A DNA stretch of 64,000 nucleotides from JAJTFA01 sp044351265 (GCA_044351265.1 JBILGC010000007.1:1-64000), one strand, 5' to 3'; numbered from the stretch's first letter, positions 38,061 to 45,369 are shown. A program made the numbers and translations. The notes: generated from the letters alone by a model not told the origin.

Positions 38061-38873
38061 ATGAAAAAACTAATACTCTCTTTCTTTCTCGTCTCAGCGG
38101 GCAGTATTTGCCTGTCAGTATTTACCGGAGATGCCTACTTGCATTCCAATACCGGTGGCTCACCATCGGCAAGCGGTTGCAGTTGTCATAGTGCAACCAA
38201 TCAAAATGATGCAGCTACTTTTATAAGGGTAGAAGATAGTCAAGGTAATGTAGTAACAAGCTATACGCCCGGCACTACTTATAAAATTATTTTTGGTACT
38301 GCCAAGACAGGGAAGGTAAAGTTTGGATTTGCTTTTTCTGCTGATCAGGGAACCTTGGCTATTATTCCCGGTAATTCCAAAACTCAAAAATCAGGTAACT
38401 ACCTTACTCATACTTCTTCAGGAACGGCCTCAACGATAACCGATAGTGCAAAATGGGAAGCCAACTGGACAGCTCCTGCTACTGCAACATCAGCAACTTT
38501 GAATGTAATTGTAAATGCAACCAATAATAACAATGATAATGATGCCGGTGATTTGGTTTACGGTAAAACTGTAATCCTTACAAAATCATCAAACACAGGT
38601 ATTGCTGAATCGGGAATAGCCATGCTAAGTGTTTTTCCTTCACCGGCACGCTCATTTGTTTACATTAATTATGAATTAAAACAAAGCAATAATGTATTGA
38701 TAAGCCTAAAGGATTTGCAAGGTAAAATAGTGAGCACCCTGCTTGATGAAAATGTATTAGCAGGTAAGCAAGAGCACAAGTTCAACTTTGAAAGCAATAT
38801 TTCCAGCGGTTATTATTTTATTGAACTAAAGACAGGGACGCTCGTTAAAACCCACAAGATACTCATTCAGTAA
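38061..38873 (+). CDS. Choice-of-anchor-V-like protein with a CxxCH-type motif and T9SS tail
   Basis: This 270-residue exported protein starts with a signal peptide (MKKLILSFFLVSAGSICLSV). Near residues 35-55 a GGSPSASGCSCHS segment carries CSCH, a shortened relative of the CTSCH motif seen in choice-of-anchor-V proteins. True haem attachment would need CxxCH, which is not present here. A beta-sandwich of ~120 residues follows. The last ~80 residues are a T9SS sorting domain (LSVFPSPARSFVYINY, then YFIELKTG). It is probably a secreted surface protein of unknown function. Confidence 0.8.
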   Translation: MKKLILSFFLVSAGSICLSVFTGDAYLHSNTGGSPSASGCSCHSATNQNDAATFIRVEDSQGNVVTSYTPGTTYKIIFGTAKTGKVKFGFAFSADQGTLAIIPGNSKTQKSGNYLTHTSSGTASTITDSAKWEANWTAPATATSATLNVIVNATNNNNDNDAGDLVYGKTVILTKSSNTGIAESGIAMLSVFPSPARSFVYINYELKQSNNVLISLKDLQGKIVSTLLDENVLAGKQEHKFNFESNISSGYYFIELKTGTLVKTHKILIQ

Positions 38874-38895
38874 GGGGTATTATGCTATTAATATC

Positions 38896-38935
38896 AAACC
38901 CTGTTGCAAACTGATAGTGCACAGGGTTTTTATTT
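38896..38935 (+). terminator. Terminator after the haem-motif protein gene
   Basis: A 9-bp stem AAACCCTGT / ACAGGGTTT with a 16-base loop is followed by a T-rich run. It ends 12 bases before the inositol monophosphatase ATG. Confidence 0.7.
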
Positions 38936-38946
38936 ATTCTTGTATT

Positions 38947-39741
38947 ATGGATTTAGAGAAAATAGTATTGAAAGCAGGCGGTTTATGCAAACAGGTTGGA
39001 GAATTTATTTTAAGTGAATCAAAGTCATTCGACAGAAATCGCATAGAAGAAAAAAGTTTAAACCAATTGGTTTCTTATGTCGATAAATCAGCAGAAGAAA
39101 TGTTGGTTAAACGATTGGATGCAATATTGCCGGGCGCGGGTTTTATTACAGAAGAAGCAACTATTGCTACGCAGCAAAAGGAATGGATGTGGATTATAGA
39201 TCCGTTGGATGGCACCACTAACTTTATGCATGGTTTGCCTGTATACAGCATCAGCATTGGGCTTATGCAGGGTAAGCAAATGATGGCAGGCCTTGTTTAT
39301 GAAATAAATCGCAGCGAATTATTTTATGCCTGGCATAACAGTTCTGCATATCTCAATGGTGAAGTAATTAGGGTAAGCTTAACTAACAAACTTGCAGATG
39401 CATTATTGGCAACAGGTTTCCCTTATTATGATTTTGATTTGATGCAGCAATATTTAGACGCATTGCAAGAATTTTTAAAGGGATCACGCGGTATGCGCAG
39501 AATGGGTAGTGCAGCAGTTGATCTGGCTTATGTAGCATGCGGACGATTTGATGGGTTTTTTGAATATGGTTTAAATCCATGGGATGTAGCAGGTGGTGCA
39601 TTTATAGTGCAAAGGGCAGGCGGTGTAGTAAGTGATTTTGGCAAAGCAGATAACTTCTTGTTCGGAAAAGAAATCATTGCTGCTGCTCCGGGCATTTATG
39701 ATGCGCTTACAAATAACATCAGTAAAAAGTTTGGCAGATAG
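38947..39741 (+). CDS. suhB: Inositol monophosphatase family protein
   Basis: This 264-residue magnesium-dependent phosphatase has the family signatures DPLDGTTNFMHGLP (metal and phosphate binding), the upstream GFITEEAT Glu pair, and the C-terminal NPWDVAGGAFIVQRAGG. It would hydrolyse inositol-1-phosphate or related sugar phosphates. ATG 38947 was chosen over an upstream GTG because the latter lies inside the preceding terminator. The next gene downstream on this strand is the rhodopsin, ~380 bases away. Confidence 0.92.
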   Translation: MDLEKIVLKAGGLCKQVGEFILSESKSFDRNRIEEKSLNQLVSYVDKSAEEMLVKRLDAILPGAGFITEEATIATQQKEWMWIIDPLDGTTNFMHGLPVYSISIGLMQGKQMMAGLVYEINRSELFYAWHNSSAYLNGEVIRVSLTNKLADALLATGFPYYDFDLMQQYLDALQEFLKGSRGMRRMGSAAVDLAYVACGRFDGFFEYGLNPWDVAGGAFIVQRAGGVVSDFGKADNFLFGKEIIAAAPGIYDALTNNISKKFGR

Positions 39742-39768
39742 CCGCTTTTAATGTTATAATTTCAATAA

Positions 39769-40021
39769 CTAGCCGTTTTCTTGTTTTAGTAAACGCACAA
39801 CTTTACCAATGGCGGTATTTAATATTATTACAAGCATATGAAATGTATCTATGTCTTCCGCCTGTTTTGGTTTATTGTTGTGTAATATAATACACAAAAT
39901 ATCGAAACTTATTTTTTTCTACTGCTGCACAAAGTGCATCAAACACGCATAAAGATTGAACTTCGTATTTCGGATTGAAAAAGTTAGCCCCTGATTTATT
40001 TTCTTTAACAAACTTTTTAAA
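39769..40021 (-). pseudogene. Probable frameshifted remnant of a small gene
   Basis: On the minus strand, one frame reads protein-like from 40021 (FKKFVKENKSGANFFN, then EVQSLCVFDALCAAVEK) and stops at 39872. The neighbouring frame continues with DILCIILHNNKPKQAED and LNTAIGKVVRLLKQENG to a TAG at 39769. A single-base slip in the T7 run at 39912-39918 joins them into one ~84-residue sequence of natural composition. No ATG, GTG or TTG start precedes the first segment, so the 5' end is also lost or altered. The family was not recognised. A sequencing error in the homopolymer is the alternative explanation for the shift. Confidence 0.4.
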
Positions 40022-40042
40022 TTAAATTTATGTTAACCCATG

Positions 40043-40065
40043 TACTTGAAGACAGATATCAAGTA
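40043..40065 (+). promoter_or_regulatory. Inverted repeat in the rhodopsin leader
   Basis: TACTTGA-N9-TCAAGTA is a perfect 7-bp inverted repeat 56 bases before the rhodopsin ATG. It could form an mRNA hairpin or be a regulator site. Function is inferred only from position. Confidence 0.3.
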
Positions 40066-40120
40066 AAAAAACGTGGAGTTCCGAAAATCCTTAAGAGTAG
40101 GCCAACTAAAAAAATTAAAT

Positions 40121-40837
40121 ATGGAACATTTAAAAATTGCCAGCGACAATTATGTTGCTTTCACGTTCTTCATCGGAACAATGGCCATGATGGCTGCCTC
40201 GGTCTTCTTTTTCTTCGAACTAAACAACACTTCGAGCAAATGGAGAACTTCAGTATTGGTTTCAGGCCTTATCACTTTCATTGCAGCAGTGCACTACTAT
40301 TACATGAGAGGTTACAATCTAGAAACTGGTGATTCACCAACTTTCTTCAGGTATGTAGATTGGATTCTTACTGTACCTTTAATGTGTGTTGAATTTTATT
40401 TAATTACCAAAAAGGCAGGTGCTAAAGTAGCCCTCCTTTGGAAACTCATTTTTGCCTCTCTGGTTATGCTTGTTACGGGTTACTTTGGTGAAACCATCGA
40501 TCGTGACAATAGCGTAATGTGGGGCGTTATTTCAGGCCTTGCTTACTTCTACATTGCATACTTGGTATGGTTTGGTGAAGTTGCTCACCTTTCACAAAAT
40601 GCCGGTCCTCAGGTTGCAAAAGCAACTCGTATATTGGCTTGGTTCGTATTAGTGGGTTGGGCAATCTATCCATTAGGATATATTCTTGGAACTCCCGGAG
40701 GATTGTTTGGCGTTCAGTTGGTTTCTGATCCTGCTGCCGCTTCACACTCTATGGACATCGTATACAACATTGCTGACGCAATCAACAAAATCGGTTTTGG
40801 CTTAGTTATTTATACTTTAAGTAGAAACGAAGACTAA
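40121..40837 (+). CDS. Proteorhodopsin-type light-driven proton pump
   Basis: This 238-residue seven-helix membrane protein is a microbial rhodopsin. Helix C reads RYVDWILTVPLMCVEFYLI. Asp80 is the proton acceptor, Thr84 the middle motif residue and Glu91 the proton donor: the DTE signature of outward proton pumps. Met88 is at the spectral-tuning site, as in green-absorbing flavobacterial proteins. His58 in helix B can pair with Asp80, and helix G carries Asp219 and the retinal Schiff-base Lys223. Gly135 in MWGVIS aligns with bacteriorhodopsin Trp138 and xanthorhodopsin Gly156, so a carotenoid antenna could fit. The start at 40121 begins directly before helix A, without a signal peptide. The gene ends in a terminator and is followed by the retinal-synthesis fusion gene. 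Confidence 0.96.
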   Translation: MEHLKIASDNYVAFTFFIGTMAMMAASVFFFFELNNTSSKWRTSVLVSGLITFIAAVHYYYMRGYNLETGDSPTFFRYVDWILTVPLMCVEFYLITKKAGAKVALLWKLIFASLVMLVTGYFGETIDRDNSVMWGVISGLAYFYIAYLVWFGEVAHLSQNAGPQVAKATRILAWFVLVGWAIYPLGYILGTPGGLFGVQLVSDPAAASHSMDIVYNIADAINKIGFGLVIYTLSRNED

Positions 40838-40862
40838 GATTTTATAATCTGAATTCATTATG

Positions 40863-40904
40863 AAAAGGGAGGATGTGCTTTTAAAGAACAACCTCCCTTT
40901 TTCA
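40863..40904 (+). terminator. Terminator between rhodopsin and the cyclase-dioxygenase gene
   Basis: A 10-bp stem AAAAGGGAGG / CCTCCCTTTT with a 19-base loop is followed by further T residues. It would end rhodopsin transcripts and reduce read-through into the downstream gene. Confidence 0.82.
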
Positions 40905-40934
40905 TTTTAAGTCAAAAAATGAAAAACAATTAAA

Positions 40935-40947
40935 CCACCTCAGGTGG
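40935..40947 (+). promoter_or_regulatory. Palindrome upstream of the cyclase-dioxygenase fusion gene
   Basis: CCACCTCAGGTGG is a perfect 6-bp inverted repeat around one base, 33 bases before the ATG at 40981. It could be an operator or overlap the promoter. No TAnnTTTG element was seen next to it. Confidence 0.35.
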
Positions 40948-40980
40948 CAGTTACTTCTATAATCTCATCAAATAAAATTA

Positions 40981-42999
40981 ATGCAAGCCGCACAAACCAT
41001 ATCAGAAAATAATGTAGCTGCATCTAGCTATGATTATGTTTTTTGCGGCACAGGTGCTTCTGCATCGCTTTTGTTATTGCAGCTTAATCAAAATAATTTA
41101 TTGCAGCATGCAAATGTTTTACTCATTGATCCGGATAAGAAGGATAAGCGGGATAAAACATTCTGTTTTTGGGCGGATGTGGATGATCCGATTTCGGTTG
41201 ACTTAAAATCTCTCATCTCACATGCATGGGATCAGGTTGCTCTGACTAGTGAAGAAATTGAACCCATATGGCCAATGCGTTACAACCATGTTTCCAGTAT
41301 TGATTTATACAATCAGATTCACAGCCTAACGCAACAATATCAATGGCACAAGATGAATACGTCCGCTGATGAAGTTGGCTCTGATGAATATGGACCTTTT
41401 GTATGTTGTAATGGAGAAAAAATTAGGGCTAAATATATTTTCGATTCGAGGCCTCCTGTTTATAATCCGCCTCATGAAGGTGAAACACATATTTCACAAA
41501 GTTTTGTGGGATGGATGATTGAAACGGAATACGAAATTAAAAAACCAAATGCATTTCGCTTCATGGATTTTCAGATTGAGCAGCAAGGTTCAACACAGTT
41601 TGTTTATGTGCTTCCGTTTTCTGCCCATAAGGCCTTGGTTGAGGTTACCCGTTTTGGTGCAGAAACCATAAACCATACAGAGGCCGAAGGCTTGCTTGCC
41701 CATTATATTAAGCGGAATTTCGGTGCGTATACTATTGTAGATATTGAAACAGGCTGCATTCCAATGAGCAATACAGGAATAGAAAGCAATGCTGAATCAG
41801 GTATTGTTTTATTGGGTGCCCGCAATTATCATATAAAACCAAGTACAGGCTATGCATTTAAAAACATGTATTACCATGCACGTAGCATCGCCTCTGCAAT
41901 TAAACATAATAAGCCAGTTGAGTTATTAAACAAAACACAGGTTAATGCCCACCACGGGCGCCACTCATTTTATGATGGCTTGCTGCTTGATATATTAAAG
42001 AACAAGCCACAGGAAGGAAAGCGCATTTTTGAAGCTTTGCTTGCAAAGGTGGATACAAAAAAAATATTGAACTTTTTGGACGAGAAAACCGGCATTTTAA
42101 CTGATATTTCAATCTTTAGTCAGTTGCCTTGGCGGCCTTTTATCAGCACCCTTTTGAGTAGAGGTTTTGTATACCCTTGGTTTAGACCATTGCTTTTATC
42201 GCTTATTACTTGTTTGCTTATTTTGGCGGGAAATTATTCAACCATTCAAACCTATATGGCCTACGGGCTATTTTTTGCGGGTCTGGTTGCGGTTGGCATT
42301 CCGCACGGAGCAGTAGATCATTTGCTGGAAACCGGAAAATGGAACCGCAAAGATGCACCAGTATTTATCATAAAATACCTGATGTTAGCAGCAGCTATGG
42401 GTTTATTGTGGTATGCATTACCGGGAGTGGCGCTTACTGTTTTTCTGGCCTATTCTTCATGGCATTTTGGGCAGGCTGATGGTATAAAATGGCATTTCAC
42501 CGAATCAGTATCCTTGTTCTGGGGGGCATCAGTCTTATTTTATATCTTAGGCACACACCTTCAGGAAACCAATGCTCTTCTCACTTCAATGGGTCGAGTA
42601 AGTTTGCCCATTGCATGTCCTATTTGGGGGTTATTGCCCTGGTTTTTATGGGCTTTGTATCACAAGCAAACCTCATTTTTACTCACGTTGTGTTGGCTCA
42701 CGCTTGCTTCCCAACTCCCATTGTTAATAGCTTTTGGAATATATTTTATTGGTCAGCATAGCCTAAACGGATGGCAGGATATCCGCAGACACTTGCAGTT
42801 AAGTCATGGCAGAATATGGCTTCACTCACTACCATTTCATGCAGGAGCCTGGTTGCTGCTTGCAGGCTTTTTATTTCTATGGCCTTCGGTATATCCTCCT
42901 AGTGAGATTAACCGGTGGTCAGTGTTCTTTATTTTTATAGCCTGCATAAGCTTTCCTCATACCATTTATATGAATGTGGTATATAGGAAGAAGGGGTAA
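40981..42999 (+). CDS. Fused lycopene beta-cyclase and Brp/Blh beta-carotene 15,15'-dioxygenase
   Basis: This 672-residue bifunctional protein joins two consecutive enzymes of retinal synthesis. Residues ~15-390 are a CrtY-type lycopene beta-cyclase: FAD-binding YDYVFCGTGASAS (17-29), KDKRDKTFCFW near 55-65, and KPSTGYAFKNM (286-296). Residues ~400-672 are a polytopic Brp/Blh dioxygenase with the conserved His motifs GIPHGAVDH (His442, His447), SSWHFGQAD (His495), GQHS (His593) and FPHT (His660). Both halves appear full length with no internal stop or frameshift. The protein could convert lycopene to beta-carotene and then to two retinals at the membrane. It lies 143 bases after the rhodopsin gene. 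crtE, crtB and crtI are not in the window and must be elsewhere. Confidence 0.93.
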   Translation: MQAAQTISENNVAASSYDYVFCGTGASASLLLLQLNQNNLLQHANVLLIDPDKKDKRDKTFCFWADVDDPISVDLKSLISHAWDQVALTSEEIEPIWPMRYNHVSSIDLYNQIHSLTQQYQWHKMNTSADEVGSDEYGPFVCCNGEKIRAKYIFDSRPPVYNPPHEGETHISQSFVGWMIETEYEIKKPNAFRFMDFQIEQQGSTQFVYVLPFSAHKALVEVTRFGAETINHTEAEGLLAHYIKRNFGAYTIVDIETGCIPMSNTGIESNAESGIVLLGARNYHIKPSTGYAFKNMYYHARSIASAIKHNKPVELLNKTQVNAHHGRHSFYDGLLLDILKNKPQEGKRIFEALLAKVDTKKILNFLDEKTGILTDISIFSQLPWRPFISTLLSRGFVYPWFRPLLLSLITCLLILAGNYSTIQTYMAYGLFFAGLVAVGIPHGAVDHLLETGKWNRKDAPVFIIKYLMLAAAMGLLWYALPGVALTVFLAYSSWHFGQADGIKWHFTESVSLFWGASVLFYILGTHLQETNALLTSMGRVSLPIACPIWGLLPWFLWALYHKQTSFLLTLCWLTLASQLPLLIAFGIYFIGQHSLNGWQDIRRHLQLSHGRIWLHSLPFHAGAWLLLAGFLFLWPSVYPPSEINRWSVFFIFIACISFPHTIYMNVVYRKKG

Positions 43000-43061
43000 T
43001 ATATTATGTATTATTATTTAGATTTACGATTTCCCATGAAAAGCTATGCCAATTGCAACAC

Positions 43062-43093
43062 TTGCAATAATGAGCAGATATGCATTAAATTTG
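43062..43093 (+). promoter_or_regulatory. Promoter of the Fe-S carrier gene
   Basis: TTG at 43062-43064 and TAAATTTG at 43086-43093 are separated by 21 bases, within the Bacteroidota range. Transcription would start only a few bases before the ATG at 43103. Confidence 0.5.
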
Positions 43094-43102
43094 CACCCAC
43101 TT

Positions 43103-43438
43103 ATGAGTAGCATGATTACAGTAACCGAAAAAGCAAAATCTCGTATTGTTGAACTTAAAAAGGAGTCGAACCTTACAGAGGCGCATTTTTTGCGTGTTGG
43201 CGTAGAGAGCGGAGGTTGCTCAGGATTAAGCTATAAGCTTGATTTTGACAACGCAGTAACAGACGGAGATGAAGTAATTGATTATAATGGAGTTAGGTTG
43301 GTAACCGATAAACGCAGTGTATTGTATTTGTTTGGAACTGAACTTGATTTTACTGATGGATTGAACGGCAAAGGCTTCACCTTCAATAACCCTAATGCCA
43401 GCCGCACCTGCAGTTGCGGTGAGAGTTTCTCGGTATAA
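43103..43438 (+). CDS. erpA: A-type iron-sulfur cluster carrier (IscA/ErpA family)
   Basis: This 111-residue protein delivers or scaffolds Fe-S clusters for apoproteins. The three conserved Cys are present: one in VESGGCSGLSYKL and two in the C-terminal RTCSCGESF. ATG 43103 follows a -7 element closely; ATG 43112 (MITVTEKAK) is equally possible, and the longer frame from 43046 would start inside the promoter. It stands alone, with no isc or suf genes beside it, so the split between IscA, SufA and ErpA cannot be made here. Confidence 0.88.
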   Translation: MSSMITVTEKAKSRIVELKKESNLTEAHFLRVGVESGGCSGLSYKLDFDNAVTDGDEVIDYNGVRLVTDKRSVLYLFGTELDFTDGLNGKGFTFNNPNASRTCSCGESFSV

Positions 43439-43458
43439 ACAAAAAAATGGCCTTTGCC

Positions 43459-43488
43459 TTTGATTTTCTATTGTAAACGCTATATTTG
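43459..43488 (+). promoter_or_regulatory. Bacteroidota promoter of rpsT
   Basis: TTTG at 43459-43462 and TATATTTG at 43481-43488 are 18 bases apart and match both consensus elements. The ATG at 43529 leaves a leader of about 35 bases. Confidence 0.72.
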
Positions 43489-43528
43489 CACTCCTTTTTT
43501 AAATTTAAACGCATAAAACGTATTTAGC

Positions 43529-43843
43529 ATGGCAAACCATAAATCGGCAGAAAAAAGAAACCGCAGCAATGCAACCAAACGCCTAAGAAACAGATATCAG
43601 GCAAAAACTACCCGCACGGCTATCAAATCCTTGCGCACTACTGATGACAAAAAAGAAGCAGAAGACATGCTTAAAAAAGTTTCTGCAATGTTGGATAAGT
43701 TGGCTAAGAAAAATGTAATTCATAAGAACAAAGCGGCTAATCAGAAGTCAAAATTGGCTAAAGTGGTTAATAAATTGGGTAAAGAAACCGCTGCTCCTAA
43801 AAAAGCCGGTAAAAAAACTGCTGCTAAGAAAAAAACGAAGTAA
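43529..43843 (+). CDS. rpsT: 30S ribosomal protein S20
   Basis: This 104-residue protein binds 16S rRNA early in 30S assembly. The N-terminus MANHKSAEKRNR and the two-helix Lys/Arg-rich body (TAIKSLRT, HKNKAANQKSKL) are typical. Residues ~85-104 form an extra Lys/Ala-rich tail. It is a single-gene transcription unit with its own consensus promoter and a strong terminator. Confidence 0.95.
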   Translation: MANHKSAEKRNRSNATKRLRNRYQAKTTRTAIKSLRTTDDKKEAEDMLKKVSAMLDKLAKKNVIHKNKAANQKSKLAKVVNKLGKETAAPKKAGKKTAAKKKTK

Positions 43844-43864
43844 TTAAGTTTACCGATATTAGTT

Positions 43865-43898
43865 AAAGCCTTTGTCTGTTTCAGACAAAGGCTTTTTT
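43865..43898 (+). terminator. Terminator of rpsT
   Basis: A 14-bp perfect stem AAAGCCTTTGTCTG / CAGACAAAGGCTTT with a TTT loop is followed by a T run. Confidence 0.9.
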
Positions 43899-44048
43899 AT
43901 TGCAGTTTCAGGTGTTTTTTTATTATTGAGCACAGGGGCAATGCATATTATCTCTTTGTATATAAGTTGTAAACTATATTGTCTCTTAGGTTTCGGTTAA
44001 TTCTATGGTTCAGCTTATTTTCGCATCTGGTACTTAATATTGTAAGAA

Positions 44049-45053
44049 ATGAAAGTAGCTGTTGTTGGCGCCACAGGTTTAGTTGGCACAGTCATGTTAA
44101 AAGTGCTGGAAGAAAGAAATTTTCCTGTAACTGATCTAATTCCGGTTGCCTCAGAAAAATCTGTAGGCAAGAAAATAACCTGGAAAGGTAAAACATACAC
44201 CGTGCATAGCATGGCACAGGCTATTGCTGCCAAACCCCAGCTGGCTTTGTTTTCTGCAGGAGGGGCAACCTCACTGGAGTGGGCTCCTAAGTTTGAGGCA
44301 GCAGGCATCTATGTAATTGATAATTCATCAGCATGGCGCATGGATCCGGATAAGAAACTGGTCGTTCCTGAAGTAAATGCTAACGTATTAACAAAGGAGG
44401 ATTTGATTATTGCTAATCCTAACTGCTCAACAATTCAGATGGTATTGGTATTGCAACCTATTCATTCGCAATACGGGATAAAGCGTGTAGTGGTATCAAC
44501 CTATCAGTCGGTAACAGGAACAGGAGTGAAGGCGGTTAATCAAATGGAGAATGAAAGAAAGGGGATTAGCGGTGAGATGGCATATAAATATCCGATTGAT
44601 AAGAACGTGATACCGCAGATAGATGTATTTCTGGAAAACGGATATACCAAGGAAGAAATGAAAATGGTGAATGAAACCAAAAAGATTTTAGGCGATGATG
44701 CCGTTAAAGTTACAGCAACTTGCGTGCGCATTCCTGTTATGGGCGGACACAGTGAGAGTGTAAACCTTGAATTGAATAAACCATTTACCATTGCTGATGT
44801 CAGAAAGTTGCTTGAAGATACCCCGGGAGTGGTTGTAAAGGATAATCCTTCTGCTGCTGCTTATCCCATGCCGCTGATTGATGCGCATAATAGAGATGAA
44901 GTGTTTGTAGGTAGGATGCGCAAGGATGATTCCGTTGAAAATGGCTTAAATTTATGGATTGTAGCAGATAATCTAAGAAAAGGCGCTGCCACAAATGCCA
45001 TTCAAATTGCAGAGTATTTGTTGGATAAACACATCATATCAACTATTGGATAG
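44049..45053 (+). CDS. asd: Aspartate-semialdehyde dehydrogenase
   Basis: This 334-residue enzyme reduces aspartyl-phosphate to aspartate semialdehyde with NADPH, for lysine/diaminopimelate, threonine and methionine synthesis. The NADP loop VGATGLVGTVML lies at the N-terminus. The catalytic Cys is in NPNCSTIQM, and the C-terminal RIPVMGGHSESVN carries the active-site His. The length matches the family. The 3' end overlaps the small cytochrome-b5-like frame. Confidence 0.95.
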   Translation: MKVAVVGATGLVGTVMLKVLEERNFPVTDLIPVASEKSVGKKITWKGKTYTVHSMAQAIAAKPQLALFSAGGATSLEWAPKFEAAGIYVIDNSSAWRMDPDKKLVVPEVNANVLTKEDLIIANPNCSTIQMVLVLQPIHSQYGIKRVVVSTYQSVTGTGVKAVNQMENERKGISGEMAYKYPIDKNVIPQIDVFLENGYTKEEMKMVNETKKILGDDAVKVTATCVRIPVMGGHSESVNLELNKPFTIADVRKLLEDTPGVVVKDNPSAAAYPMPLIDAHNRDEVFVGRMRKDDSVENGLNLWIVADNLRKGAATNAIQIAEYLLDKHIISTIG

Positions 45054-45288
45054 CTTAACTGAATACACGCTGGCACAATTGGCGCTTAGAAACGGCCAGG
45101 ATAAGGCAGAGATTTGGATAGCCTACAAAGGCCTGATTTATGATGTGGCGAAAAGCAGGCTGTGGCGAAATGGCAAGCATTATGAGCATTGGGCCGGGCA
45201 AGATTTGACGGATGAATTAAAAGATGCTCCTCACACCGAAACTGTTTTTGATAAATTTGATGTGGTTGGCAAATTGGTGAGTAACTGA
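44995..45288 (+). CDS. Small cytochrome b5-like haem/steroid-binding domain protein
   Basis: This short cytosolic protein resembles the prokaryotic cytochrome b5/MAPR-like domain: YTLAQLALRNGQDK, then IAYKGLIYDVAKS, a Trp, GKHYEHWAGQDLTDEL, APHTETVF and VVGKL. His residues in GKHYEHWAG are candidate haem ligands. The ATG at 44995 gives 97 residues and a 59-base overlap with asd. TTG at 45046 gives an 80-residue protein starting just before the domain and overlapping asd by only 8 bases, which is more economical. The redox partner is unknown. Confidence 0.7.
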   Translation: MPFKLQSICWINTSYQLLDSLTEYTLAQLALRNGQDKAEIWIAYKGLIYDVAKSRLWRNGKHYEHWAGQDLTDELKDAPHTETVFDKFDVVGKLVSN

Positions 45289-45369
45289 TAGAAACACATC
45301 CTTGGAAATACTGTAAAGCATAGTAAAATTTAGCATTCGAATTATTTGACCATGTTTTGATATTATTCA

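Larger units (their letters stand above)
39742..40120 (+). other. Long spacer upstream of the rhodopsin gene
   Basis: This 379-base spacer holds a probable frameshifted minus-strand reading frame (39769-40021). It also holds an inverted repeat TTGTGTA-N6-TACACAA at 39878-39897 and a second one, TACTTGA-N9-TCAAGTA, at 40043-40065 in the likely rhodopsin leader. No convincing TAnnTTTG promoter was found for the rhodopsin; TAAATTTA at 40023-40030 is the closest match. Confidence 0.5.

Noticed and set aside
39878..39897. TTGTGTA-N6-TACACAA palindrome as a rhodopsin operator
   Set aside because: It lies more than 220 bases before the rhodopsin start and inside the coding-like minus-strand remnant, so the symmetry is more likely incidental.
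40030..40332. 100-codon plus-strand frame overlapping the rhodopsin start
   Set aside because: Its sequence is out of frame with the clear rhodopsin and has no family features.
40981..42999. Possibility that the cyclase-dioxygenase is two genes with an internal start
   Set aside because: The frame is continuous and no stop, promoter or ribosome-binding-like gap was seen between the domains, so a true fusion is the simpler reading.
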